Of a stretch of 6,218 nt of DNA, positions 1 to 4,965 are shown in pieces. The position numbers and the translations under genes are program-made. The stretch's first letter is position 1; every line of letters starts with the position of its first letter. The notes below the pieces were generated by a model. It was given only the letters and a program-made list of their open reading frames with translations, had not been told where the DNA came from and ran no database searches. Origin of the DNA: Methanosarcinales archaeon (GTDB taxonomy: Archaea; Halobacteriota; Methanosarcinia; Methanosarcinales; Methanogasteraceae); the NCBI GenBank assembly GCA_030672345.1, contig DAOVGO010000125.1, forward strand, positions 1 to 6,218, given 5' to 3'.

Positions 1-1166
1 ACGACTCCCATCTCGATTAACTCCTTGCGAAGCACTGTTTTCGGGTACGGGGTCATGATATAGAAGATCGGGACATCGAGTTTCAGTTTCTTTGCGAGTT
101 CGAAGTTTCGGAGTATATCCTCTCTTGTATCGTCCGGATTCCCGCTGATGATCCCTCCTGACACGATGATCTTGTGTTCGTGCAGATACCTGACAGCTTT
201 CTCCGAGTCCGATGCCATCCCGGTCTTGCCGAATAACTCGATGTTTCGCGGAAGAGCGTTCTCGATTCCGAGAAAGACCCCATCAAAGCCCGCCTTTGCC
301 ATCAGATCGACGACCTCCTTGCTCTTTGCGATCCCGCTGGTACTCGCCTGTGTCTGATAGTAGATATCATCGAGCCCGGCATCGATTATCGCCTCACAGA
401 GACGTTTCATTCGTTTTGTGTTCAGGGTGATGTTGTCGTCCACGAAAAAGATGTTCTGCGCGCCGTGCTTCTTCGCATCAGCTATATCCTCGATCACGCG
501 CTCTATATTGTATGTTCTGAAGCTGCGCCCGTACATGCGGTCGATGCTGCAGAATTTGCAGCCCTGTGTGCAGCCCCTGCTCGTCTCGACCACGTCCACG
601 GTGTGGCAGAATCCGTAAAAACCCTTTTTGAGCAGTCTCGCGCCCCTGTCAGGCAGCCGGATATCTGATAGATCGAGAAGCGGGCGGGGCGGGTTGTGTT
701 TCATGACGCCGTTTTCCTTGTATGACAAGCCAAGCACGCCATCGTATCTTTGATCCGGAAAGGCTTTGACCAGCTCCCTGAATGTCCCCTCTCCTTCGCC
801 GCGTGTTATAAAGTCGATGTATTCGAGATCAGGGCTCTCTGAGATCTCTTTATACTCAAGCGTCGGGTGGTAGCCGCCGAAGACCACCTGCACGCCGTCA
901 TACTCCTTGACGATCTTTGCGATCTCGAGCATCCCGGCATACTGAAAGCTCATGCAACTGAGACCCACGAGATCAATACGGTATTTCTCTATGGCTCTGC
1001 GCACAAACTCAGAGGGGTCTTTTGTGACGTTTAGGTCGGCTACCTTGACATCGCAGAGGTCATTGATGTTTCCCGCGATGGACGTAATCCCGAGATTCGG
1101 GATTCGCGCGACGAAATCGAAGTCGTGCTGGACATCTGGAGAGGCGAGTAAGAGGACGTTGATGAT
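1..1166 (-). CDS. B12-binding-domain radical SAM protein, 5' part, runs off left edge
   Basis: My translation of the minus strand stays open from about base 1199 to base 1, giving about 388 residues with no frameshift; the C-terminus is outside the window. Numbering from an ATC at 1166, residues 1 to about 130 resemble the Rossmann-like cobalamin-binding domain of class B radical SAM enzymes (NVLLLASPD strand near the start, FGGYHPT at 96-102). The canonical DxHxxG cobalamin-ligand motif is not visible. The radical SAM core follows, with CTQGCKFC (C199, C203, C206) ligating the 4Fe-4S cluster that cleaves S-adenosylmethionine, FVDDN at 241-245 and a later GIEN motif. Family members include methyltransferases, cyclases and lipid- or tetrapyrrole-modifying enzymes; the substrate here cannot be named. 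The start is a problem: there is no in-frame ATG, GTG or TTG between the upstream stop (1200-1202) and a GTG at 1004, which would delete much of the first domain. The start at 1166 (or 1163) is therefore inferred. Class assignment is firm, function open. Confidence 0.88.
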   Translation of the reverse strand, partial: MINVLLLASPDVQHDFDFVARIPNLGITSIAGNINDLCDVKVADLNVTKDPSEFVRRAIEKYRIDLVGLSCMSFQYAGMLEIAKIVKEYDGVQVVFGGYHPTLEYKEISESPDLEYIDFITRGEGEGTFRELVKAFPDQRYDGVLGLSYKENGVMKHNPPRPLLDLSDIRLPDRGARLLKKGFYGFCHTVDVVETSRGCTQGCKFCSIDRMYGRSFRTYNIERVIEDIADAKKHGAQNIFFVDDNITLNTKRMKRLCEAIIDAGLDDIYYQTQASTSGIAKSKEVVDLMAKAGFDGVFLGIENALPRNIELFGKTGMASDSEKAVRYLHEHKIIVSGGIISGNPDDTREDILRNFELAKKLKLDVPIFYIMTPYPKTVLRKELIEMGV

Positions 1167-1198
1167 AACACCTTCGTTTGTGTTGGAGGATGTGAGGA

Positions 1199-1211
1199 TT
1201 TAAAATATTAA
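1199..1211 (-). promoter_or_regulatory. Candidate TATA box for the radical SAM gene
   Basis: The minus strand reads TTAATATTTTAAA here, the most AT-rich patch near the gene. Archaeal TATA boxes centre about 26 bases upstream of transcription start, which predicts a start near 1180 and a leader of roughly 14 bases before the inferred ATC start at 1166. A GAAGGTG stretch just before that codon partly matches an archaeal Shine-Dalgarno sequence. This is pattern matching only. Confidence 0.4.
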
Positions 1212-1306
1212 CTCAACATGAGAATGAGAATATGCGTCGTCTGAATGGCAGGGCATTTTGCTCCATGCATGTCCAGGGATGAAAAACATCGTGGAAGAGT
1301 ATATCT

Positions 1307-1347
1307 GCTCATTTTCAAGTCAGTTTACCGATGAGCCTTGAATGAGC
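1307..1347. repeat. Imperfect inverted repeat (possible hairpin)
   Basis: The arms are GCTCATTTTCAAG at 1307-1319 and CTTGAATGAGC at 1337-1347: 11 pairs with a two-base bulge and a 17-base loop. The loop contains the stop codon of the winged-helix fragment. On the plus strand the hairpin is followed by a T-rich run (1348-1356), but no plus-strand gene leads into it. On the minus strand it could sit at the 3' end of the fragment's transcript. Role unproven. Confidence 0.35.
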
Positions 1348-1499
1348 TTCTTTTTTAAGATATCTACTGCTTTCAATCCGTCTTGTGTGATTCGAACTCT
1401 GTAAGATGCTACGCCGGATGCACTCTCTTCTTTATCCATTCTGGTTGTCTCGACATAATCCAAAATCTGTAATGGTCCTGTTGGATGCTTAACAGGCAC
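1320..1499 (-). pseudogene. Winged-helix regulator fragment, probable remnant
   Basis: A 59-codon frame reads from GTG at 1499 to TGA at 1320. It contains THE-wing-like elements in order: HPTGPLQILDYVE near residues 5-17, a polar stretch at 18-31, then YRVRITQDGLKAVDILKKK at about 33-51. A beta strand followed by the ITxxGLKAvdiL helix is typical of the C-terminal half of archaeal winged helix-turn-helix transcription regulators. The recognition-helix half that should precede it is missing: an in-frame TAG lies four codons upstream of the GTG, and the aroE stop is only 25 bases upstream. No convincing Shine-Dalgarno sequence precedes the GTG. I read this as a truncated gene left behind next to aroE, though a short expressed protein cannot be excluded. 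The family name is deliberately left open. Confidence 0.45.
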
Positions 1500-1524
1500 G
1501 CGAGGCTACCGCAGGCACCACGAT

Positions 1525-2376
1525 TCACCGCAACTCCCGGATCACAGCCTCGCGCATCACACCTGTCGGCGGCTCTCTCCCGGTCCATATAAAAAACGCC
1601 TCTGCGCCCTGATGCACGAGCATCTGCACGCCATCGATGGTGATCGCACCCCTCTTCCTGGATTCCGAAAGCAGCCTCGTGCAGCGGGGATTGTACACGA
1701 TATCAAAGACGACAAGTTCCGGGCGCAGGATGCCCGGGGGTACTGGCATGGCATCAATATTGGGGTGCATTCCAACCGATGTCGCATTGATCAGGATATC
1801 GGTATCCGCGATCTCGCTTTCTATCCGGTCCAGACCGATACATCTTATCGACGGAGTCTTCTTAATAAGTTCCGAAAGCCCGAGTCCCACGTCGTGGGCG
1901 AGTCTCTCTGCACGCTCCACCGTCCGGTTTGCAATAATAATCCTTCCGCCGCTATATGCAAACTGAAACGCAATCGCACGCGCCGCACCGCCAGCCCCAA
2001 TGATCATGACCGTCCTGTCCGCAACAGTCACGCCCGCGTCCTCAAGAGCACGCAGCGCCCCGATTCCATCAGTGTTATAACCCCTGATGCCGTCGGTGAA
2101 GTCAATCGTATTTACAGCACCGATCCTTGTTGCAATCGGGTCAGGATCCACATATTTCAATGCTTCTTCCTTCAGCGGGATTGTAAGATTCAATCCGCCG
2201 AATCCAAGTGCTTTTGCCCCGTATATCGCATCCCTGAGATCTGGCAGGCGCACTCTGAACGCGTGGTATCGGTCCGGCATCCCGAGCGATCCGAATGCAG
2301 CGTTATGCATGACCGGGGACATGCTGTGCCCGATCGGATCGCCAAGCACCGCATACATTCGCATCATGTCATTCAT
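1525..2376 (-). CDS. aroE: Shikimate dehydrogenase (NADP+)
   Basis: This enzyme reversibly reduces 3-dehydroshikimate to shikimate with NADPH in the cytoplasm, the fourth step of the common aromatic amino-acid pathway. From the ATG at 2376 the protein has 283 residues, close to the usual 270-290. The substrate domain carries GHSMSP with shikimate-binding S18 and S20, NLTIPLK with catalytic K69, and GAVNT with N89; YNTDG gives D103, the partner of the catalytic lysine. The dinucleotide domain shows the glycine-rich GAGGAARA at 127-134 and NRT at 150-152, which recognises the NADP phosphate. The C-terminal helix region ends normally (FIWTGREPP). All key residues are present. The frame extends to a GTG at 2493, but the extra 39 residues are low-complexity Thr/Asn/His encoded by a repeat-rich stretch and precede the fold, so I reject that start. 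ATGs at 2367, 2364 and 2358 are alternatives. No strong Shine-Dalgarno sequence is seen. DUF192 lies upstream on the same strand. Confidence 0.93.
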   Translation of the reverse strand: MNDMMRMYAVLGDPIGHSMSPVMHNAAFGSLGMPDRYHAFRVRLPDLRDAIYGAKALGFGGLNLTIPLKEEALKYVDPDPIATRIGAVNTIDFTDGIRGYNTDGIGALRALEDAGVTVADRTVMIIGAGGAARAIAFQFAYSGGRIIIANRTVERAERLAHDVGLGLSELIKKTPSIRCIGLDRIESEIADTDILINATSVGMHPNIDAMPVPPGILRPELVVFDIVYNPRCTRLLSESRKRGAITIDGVQMLVHQGAEAFFIWTGREPPTGVMREAVIRELR

Positions 2377-2436
2377 GCTATCAGTGGATAGTGGATGGCT
2401 TCCGATCTTAAACTTCTCTGTGCCGGCAGGGTTGGT

Positions 2437-2460
2437 TGTGGCTCTGTATGTGGTTCTGTA
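2437..2460. repeat. 12-bp tandem repeat, two copies
   Basis: TGTGGCTCTGTA (2437-2448) is followed directly by TGTGGTTCTGTA (2449-2460), with 11 of 12 bases identical. The patch lies in a GT-rich run (about 2430-2486) between the DUF192 stop and the chosen aroE start. It explains the odd Thr-rich peptide obtained if aroE is started at the upstream GTG, and supports reading this spacer as non-coding. Confidence 0.7.
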
Positions 2461-2514
2461 CATGGTGCTGTTGTTGTGGGGGGTGTCATGCACATTGGAT
2501 CGAGCGATACTGTG

Positions 2515-2871
2515 TCATATTCCGTCCGCATCAAAGACCAGTCGGCTGCCGCAAGCAAGTCCGCACCTCTCTTGGGTCCCTGCGTTCATCTCTATAAAAT
2601 ATGCTACGTCTCTGACGTGCCTGTAACCGGTCCATGGATCCAATCTTGCGATATCGATGATTATTTTATCTTTATTTAAGAAAATAACGTCGATTGGAAA
2701 CCGCATGAACAGCGTATGCACAGAGACGTCTCCTGGCTTTGAGAATACAAATATCATGGCGTAATCGTCAGGAATGTCTCTTCTGAACATCAGCCCGCGC
2801 ATCTTGGAGACCGCGCCCGATACGTACTCGATGCGGGTTGCGATGCAAGTACCATCATCTTTTAATAACAT
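2515..2871 (-). CDS. DUF192 family protein
   Basis: From the ATG at 2871 this is a 118-residue protein of the DUF192 family, whose function is unknown. The family pattern is visible in order: SKMRGLMFRR at 22-31 (the common GLMfR signature), AMIFVF at 38-43, HTLFMRFPIDVIFL at 52-65 (the archaeal form of the wMk-pPLDivFl block), a middle strand, and IEMNAGTQERCGLACGSRL near the end, matching the usual lElpAGtaerlgvkvGd block. Many bacterial members carry signal peptides; none is visible here, so it is probably cytoplasmic. The frame extends to an ATG at 2913, but those 14 residues overlap the divergent promoter and contain no family sequence, and a TATA-like box at 2897-2904 would put transcription start near 2875. 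That favours a leaderless or nearly leaderless message starting at 2871. It is followed by aroE on the same strand after about 138 bases, so co-transcription is possible. A functional link to aroE is not evident. Confidence 0.88.
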   Translation of the reverse strand: MLLKDDGTCIATRIEYVSGAVSKMRGLMFRRDIPDDYAMIFVFSKPGDVSVHTLFMRFPIDVIFLNKDKIIIDIARLDPWTGYRHVRDVAYFIEMNAGTQERCGLACGSRLVFDADGI

Positions 2872-2896
2872 CGTGCTCAAGTCTTTTTTACGATTC

Positions 2897-2904
2897 GTTA
2901 TAAC
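2897..2904. promoter_or_regulatory. Palindromic TATA box in the DUF192/aIF1 divergent promoter
   Basis: GTTATAAC is a perfect 8-bp palindrome between the two divergent start codons. Taking about 26 bases from box centre to transcription start gives about 2875 on the minus strand (4 bases before the DUF192 ATG) and about 2927 on the plus strand (8 bases before the aIF1 ATG). One symmetric box could therefore serve both genes. A GGAGGT at 2917-2922 lies 12 bases before the aIF1 ATG, which is rather far for a ribosome site and would be outside the message if the plus start is at 2927, so an upstream start is also possible. Confidence 0.5.
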
Positions 2905-2934
2905 ACATAACAATTCGGAGGTATCACCCAGACA

Positions 2935-3243
2935 ATGAGTTCAGAAATGTGCATCGTATGTGGATTGCCAAAGGAACTGTGCATCTGCGAAGAGGTGGCA
3001 AAAGAGCAACAGTGGATCACCATCAAAGTGAAACGGCGAAGATATGGAAAAGAGGTCACAGTCGTCGACGGGATCGATTCGCACGAGATCGACCTGCATG
3101 AACTTTCGACGTACCTGAAATCCAGGTTTGCGTGTGGCGGAACCGTGAAAAACGAGACCATAGAGCTGCAAGGCAATCACAAAGATCGCATAAAAGATAT
3201 TCTTATAGATCGAGGCTTTTCAGCAAGCCAGATCAAAATATGA
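2935..3243 (+). CDS. Translation initiation factor aIF1 (SUI1/eIF1 family)
   Basis: This is the archaeal counterpart of eIF1/SUI1, a small protein that binds the 30S subunit near the P site and helps select the start codon. The 102-residue length is typical. An N-terminal cysteine cluster, CIVCGLPKELCIC (C6, C9, C16, C18), forms the putative zinc knuckle common in archaeal members. The SUI1 domain follows from about residue 26, with RRRYGKEVTVVDGID at 34-48, FACGGTVK at 65-72 and ELQGNHKDRI at 77-86, ending in the usual short amphipathic tail. The ATG at 2935 is chosen because the Cys cluster begins just after it and GGAGGT lies upstream. It is divergent from DUF192 and is followed after 33 bases by nifS on the same strand; read-through into nifS is possible, but nifS has its own TATA-like region. 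This is a housekeeping gene and one of the clearest archaeal markers in the window. Confidence 0.95.
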   Translation: MSSEMCIVCGLPKELCICEEVAKEQQWITIKVKRRRYGKEVTVVDGIDSHEIDLHELSTYLKSRFACGGTVKNETIELQGNHKDRIKDILIDRGFSASQIKI

Positions 3244-3245
3244 CT

Positions 3246-3266
3246 CGTATAACGTATAATATATAA
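3246..3266 (+). promoter_or_regulatory. Candidate nifS promoter with duplicated CGTATAA
   Basis: The spacer after aIF1 contains CGTATAA twice in tandem (3246-3252 and 3253-3259), running into TATATAA. The first box, centred near 3250, predicts transcription starting at about 3276, directly at the nifS ATG (3277), so the message would be leaderless. No Shine-Dalgarno sequence is visible upstream of nifS, which agrees with that reading. Confidence 0.5.
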
Positions 3267-3276
3267 TGTGCAATAT

Positions 3277-4428
3277 ATGACCCGAATCTATCTGGACCAC
3301 GCCGCCACCACTGCGGTGGACCGCGAGGTTGTGCAGGCGATGGCACCCTATTTTACAGAGATGTTTGGTAATGCGTCGAGCCTGCATACGTTTGGGCGGG
3401 ACGCAAAAGATGCGCTTGCCCGCGCAAGGGAGGAGATTGCTGATGCACTCGGCGCTGACGCGGAAGAGATCATCTTCACATCGGGCGGCACAGAATCCGA
3501 CAATCTTGCGCTGAGAGGGGTTCTGTTGGGGCGCAAAGGGCATATCATCACCAGTTCGATCGAACATCCTGCGATACTCAAGACATGCCGGTATCTGGAG
3601 GGTCTGGGCTGCGATGTCACTTATTTACCGGTCGATACCGACGGACTGGTCGATCCTGGCGATGTCGAGTCTGCAATCACCGGCGAGACCAGACTGGTCT
3701 CGGTGATGCATGCAAACAATGAGATCGGCACGATCCAGCCGGTAAGCGAGATCGGCGCCATAGCAGCGGATCATGGAATCCCATTCCACACCGATGCGGT
3801 CCAGTCGTTTGGCAAAACAGAGATCGATGTACAAAAGATGAATATCGACATGCTTTCGCTCTCCTCGCACAAGATATACGGACCAAAAGGCGTTGGCGCC
3901 CTGTATATCAGGAAAGGGCTGAAGATCGATCCGATTGTGTACGGAGGCGGTCATGAACGTGGCATTCGTGCGGGCACCGAGAATGTTTCGGGCATTGTCG
4001 GCTTTGCAAAGGCTGTGTCGCTTGCATGTGAGCGATTTGAGTCAGACACGGCGCATCTGGTAAAATTGCGTGATATGCTGATCGACGGGGTGTTTGATTC
4101 GATCGATGACGTATTTCTGAACGGTCATCCGACAGAGAGACTCCCGAACAACGCGAATATGAGATTCATGTTTGTTGAGGGCGAGGCTATGCTGTTGCAT
4201 CTTGATATGAAGGGAATTGCAGTATCCACCGGATCTGCGTGCTCTTCTGCGTCTCTTGATCCGTCCCATGTGCTTCTTGCGCTTGGAATTCCCCCGGAGG
4301 ATGTTCATGGATCGATCAGGTTCACACTCGGGAGAGAAAACACAGACGAAGAGATCAGATACGTGCTTGATGTGCTTCCTGCCATCGTCGAAAAGCTGCG
4401 TGCCATATCTCCGCTTACAGGCAGGTGA
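3277..4428 (+). CDS. nifS: Cysteine desulfurase, NifS/IscS type
   Basis: This PLP-dependent enzyme converts L-cysteine to alanine and carries the sulfur as a persulfide on its own cysteine for Fe-S cluster assembly. The 383-residue length matches class I desulfurases. It opens with the family start IYLDHAATT (4-12). PLP-site elements follow: SGGTESDN at 69-76, H97 in SIEHPA (stacks on the ring), HANNEIGT at 145-152, D173 and Q176 in HTDAVQS, and SSHKIYGPKG with Schiff-base K199. RAGTEN comes next, and TGSACSSASL supplies the active-site C322 in the mobile loop. All are intact. An in-frame GTG at 3268 would add three residues, but it falls upstream of the predicted transcription start and before the conserved N-terminus, so the ATG is preferred. 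The stop overlaps the ribosome site of the scaffold gene, placing the two in one operon. The nifS versus iscS name cannot be decided; no nitrogenase genes are visible, so general Fe-S assembly is the likelier role. Confidence 0.95.
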   Translation: MTRIYLDHAATTAVDREVVQAMAPYFTEMFGNASSLHTFGRDAKDALARAREEIADALGADAEEIIFTSGGTESDNLALRGVLLGRKGHIITSSIEHPAILKTCRYLEGLGCDVTYLPVDTDGLVDPGDVESAITGETRLVSVMHANNEIGTIQPVSEIGAIAADHGIPFHTDAVQSFGKTEIDVQKMNIDMLSLSSHKIYGPKGVGALYIRKGLKIDPIVYGGGHERGIRAGTENVSGIVGFAKAVSLACERFESDTAHLVKLRDMLIDGVFDSIDDVFLNGHPTERLPNNANMRFMFVEGEAMLLHLDMKGIAVSTGSACSSASLDPSHVLLALGIPPEDVHGSIRFTLGRENTDEEIRYVLDVLPAIVEKLRAISPLTGR

Positions 4429-4429
4429 T
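4423..4429 (+). promoter_or_regulatory. Ribosome binding site of iscU, overlapping the nifS stop
   Basis: AGGTGAT is an exact complement of the 3' end of archaeal 16S rRNA (ATCACCT). It includes the nifS TGA (4426-4428) and ends three bases before the iscU ATG at 4433. The arrangement fixes the scaffold start and suggests translational coupling, so desulfurase and scaffold would be made together. Confidence 0.75.
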
Positions 4430-4432
4430 TTG

Positions 4433-4810
4433 ATGGAATACAGCGAAAAGGTGATGGATCATTTTATGAATCCAAGAAATGTCGGTGAGATCCCTGATCC
4501 TGATGGAACCGGTGAGTTTGGCAATCCGGTCTGCGGAGATGTGACCCATGTCTATATCAAGGTTAAAGATGACAGGATCACGGATATCAAGTTCAAAACC
4601 TTCGGATGCGGCGCAGCGATTGCGACAGGAAGCATGATCACAGAACTTGCGGTCGGAAAGACTCTTGATGAGGCTCTTGCCATCACCAGGGACGATGTGG
4701 CTGATGCGCTTGGCGGACTGCCGCCAGTGAAGCTGCACTGCTCAAATCTTGCGGCTGATGCGCTCTATGCGGCAATCAGGGACTATCAGGCGAAAAACAA
4801 GGACTCTTAA
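4433..4810 (+). CDS. iscU: Fe-S cluster assembly scaffold, IscU/NifU N-terminal type
   Basis: This scaffold receives sulfur from the desulfurase, assembles a 2Fe-2S or 4Fe-4S cluster and passes it to apo-proteins. The 125-residue length is that of a stand-alone IscU; the central ferredoxin-like and C-terminal domains of full-length NifU are absent. It begins MEYSEKVMDHFMNPRNVG, the usual N-terminal helix. The three cluster cysteines are C34 in NPVCGD, C59 in FGCGAA and C103 in LHCSNLAADAL, and the conserved aspartate is D36. The LPPVK loop (IscU's chaperone-binding LPPVK motif) is present at 96-100, just before C103. No hscA/hscB-like chaperone genes lie in the window. The frame runs back to 4217 inside nifS, but the family start and an excellent ribosome site identify the ATG at 4433. 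It is co-transcribed with nifS and is the last gene before a convergent spacer. Confidence 0.95.
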   Translation: MEYSEKVMDHFMNPRNVGEIPDPDGTGEFGNPVCGDVTHVYIKVKDDRITDIKFKTFGCGAAIATGSMITELAVGKTLDEALAITRDDVADALGGLPPVKLHCSNLAADALYAAIRDYQAKNKDS

Positions 4811-4836
4811 CTCGCCAGACTCTCAGGAACCGGTCC

Positions 4837-4848
4837 CTTTCTTTTTTG
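4837..4848 (+). terminator. U-rich terminator candidate after iscU
   Basis: CTTTCTTTTTTG begins about 26 bases after the iscU stop. Archaeal RNA polymerase commonly terminates at U-rich tracts without needing a hairpin, so this run is the simplest end point for the nifS-iscU message. A second run of seven T (4949-4955) follows the downstream inverted repeat and could act as a backup. Confidence 0.45.
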
Positions 4849-4946
4849 TATGTGTTTAGCTGAGGTGAAAAAACCACGAGATTTCACGAGATTAACACAG
4901 AAATCTTGTGGAAATCTGTGTAATCTTGTGGTTAGCTAAACACGTA
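4849..4946. repeat. Long interrupted inverted repeat, MITE-like or terminator hairpin
   Basis: The right arm, 4915-4946, can pair almost continuously with three blocks of the left side: TATGTGTTTAGCT (4849-4861) with AGCTAAACACGTA (4934-4946), AACCACGAGATT (4872-4883) with AATCTTGTGGTT (4922-4933), and ACACAGA (4895-4901) with TCTGTGT (4915-4921). The first two blocks each have one mismatch that becomes a G-U pair in plus-strand RNA, giving about 32 pairs. The left arm has two bulges (4862-4871 and 4884-4894), the second being a near-copy of the preceding 10-mer CCACGAGATT. AATCTTGTGG also occurs twice on the right side (4902-4911 and 4922-4931). The element lies between convergent iscU and thiolase genes. 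It may be a shared terminator or a small dispersed palindromic repeat; no target-site duplication is obvious. Confidence 0.75.
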
Positions 4947-4965
4947 CCTTTTTTTCAAATCCCTT

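Larger units (their letters stand above)
1200..1524. other. Intergenic stretch without an intact gene
   Basis: Between the radical SAM gene and aroE, about 325 bases hold only the winged-helix fragment, the imperfect hairpin and the candidate radical SAM promoter. A 34-codon minus-strand frame (1312-1208) exists but has no recognisable features. I see no tRNA, no transposase and no long repeat. Short purine-rich ATGAGA-like repeats lie at 1217-1232. Confidence 0.6.

Noticed and set aside
1208..1312. Minus-strand 34-codon frame after the winged-helix fragment
   Set aside because: It is short, has no strong ribosome site and no recognisable features, and runs through the predicted radical SAM promoter.
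1612..2391. Long open frame on the plus strand across aroE (259 codons)
   Set aside because: It is exactly antisense to aroE, shows no recognisable domain, and its composition follows from aroE codon bias.
2087..2626. Plus-strand frame of 179 codons with a hydrophobic stretch resembling a membrane segment
   Set aside because: It is antisense to aroE and the end of DUF192; the hydrophobic run comes from the GT-rich tandem repeat and no ribosome site precedes it.
2872..2913. N-terminal extension of DUF192 to the ATG at 2913
   Set aside because: It overlaps the divergent promoter, adds no family sequence, and lies upstream of the predicted transcription start.
4849..4946. Considered as a CRISPR repeat or riboswitch
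   Set aside because: Repeats are inverted rather than regularly spaced direct repeats, no cas genes are present, and the element lies after genes converging on it rather than in a leader.
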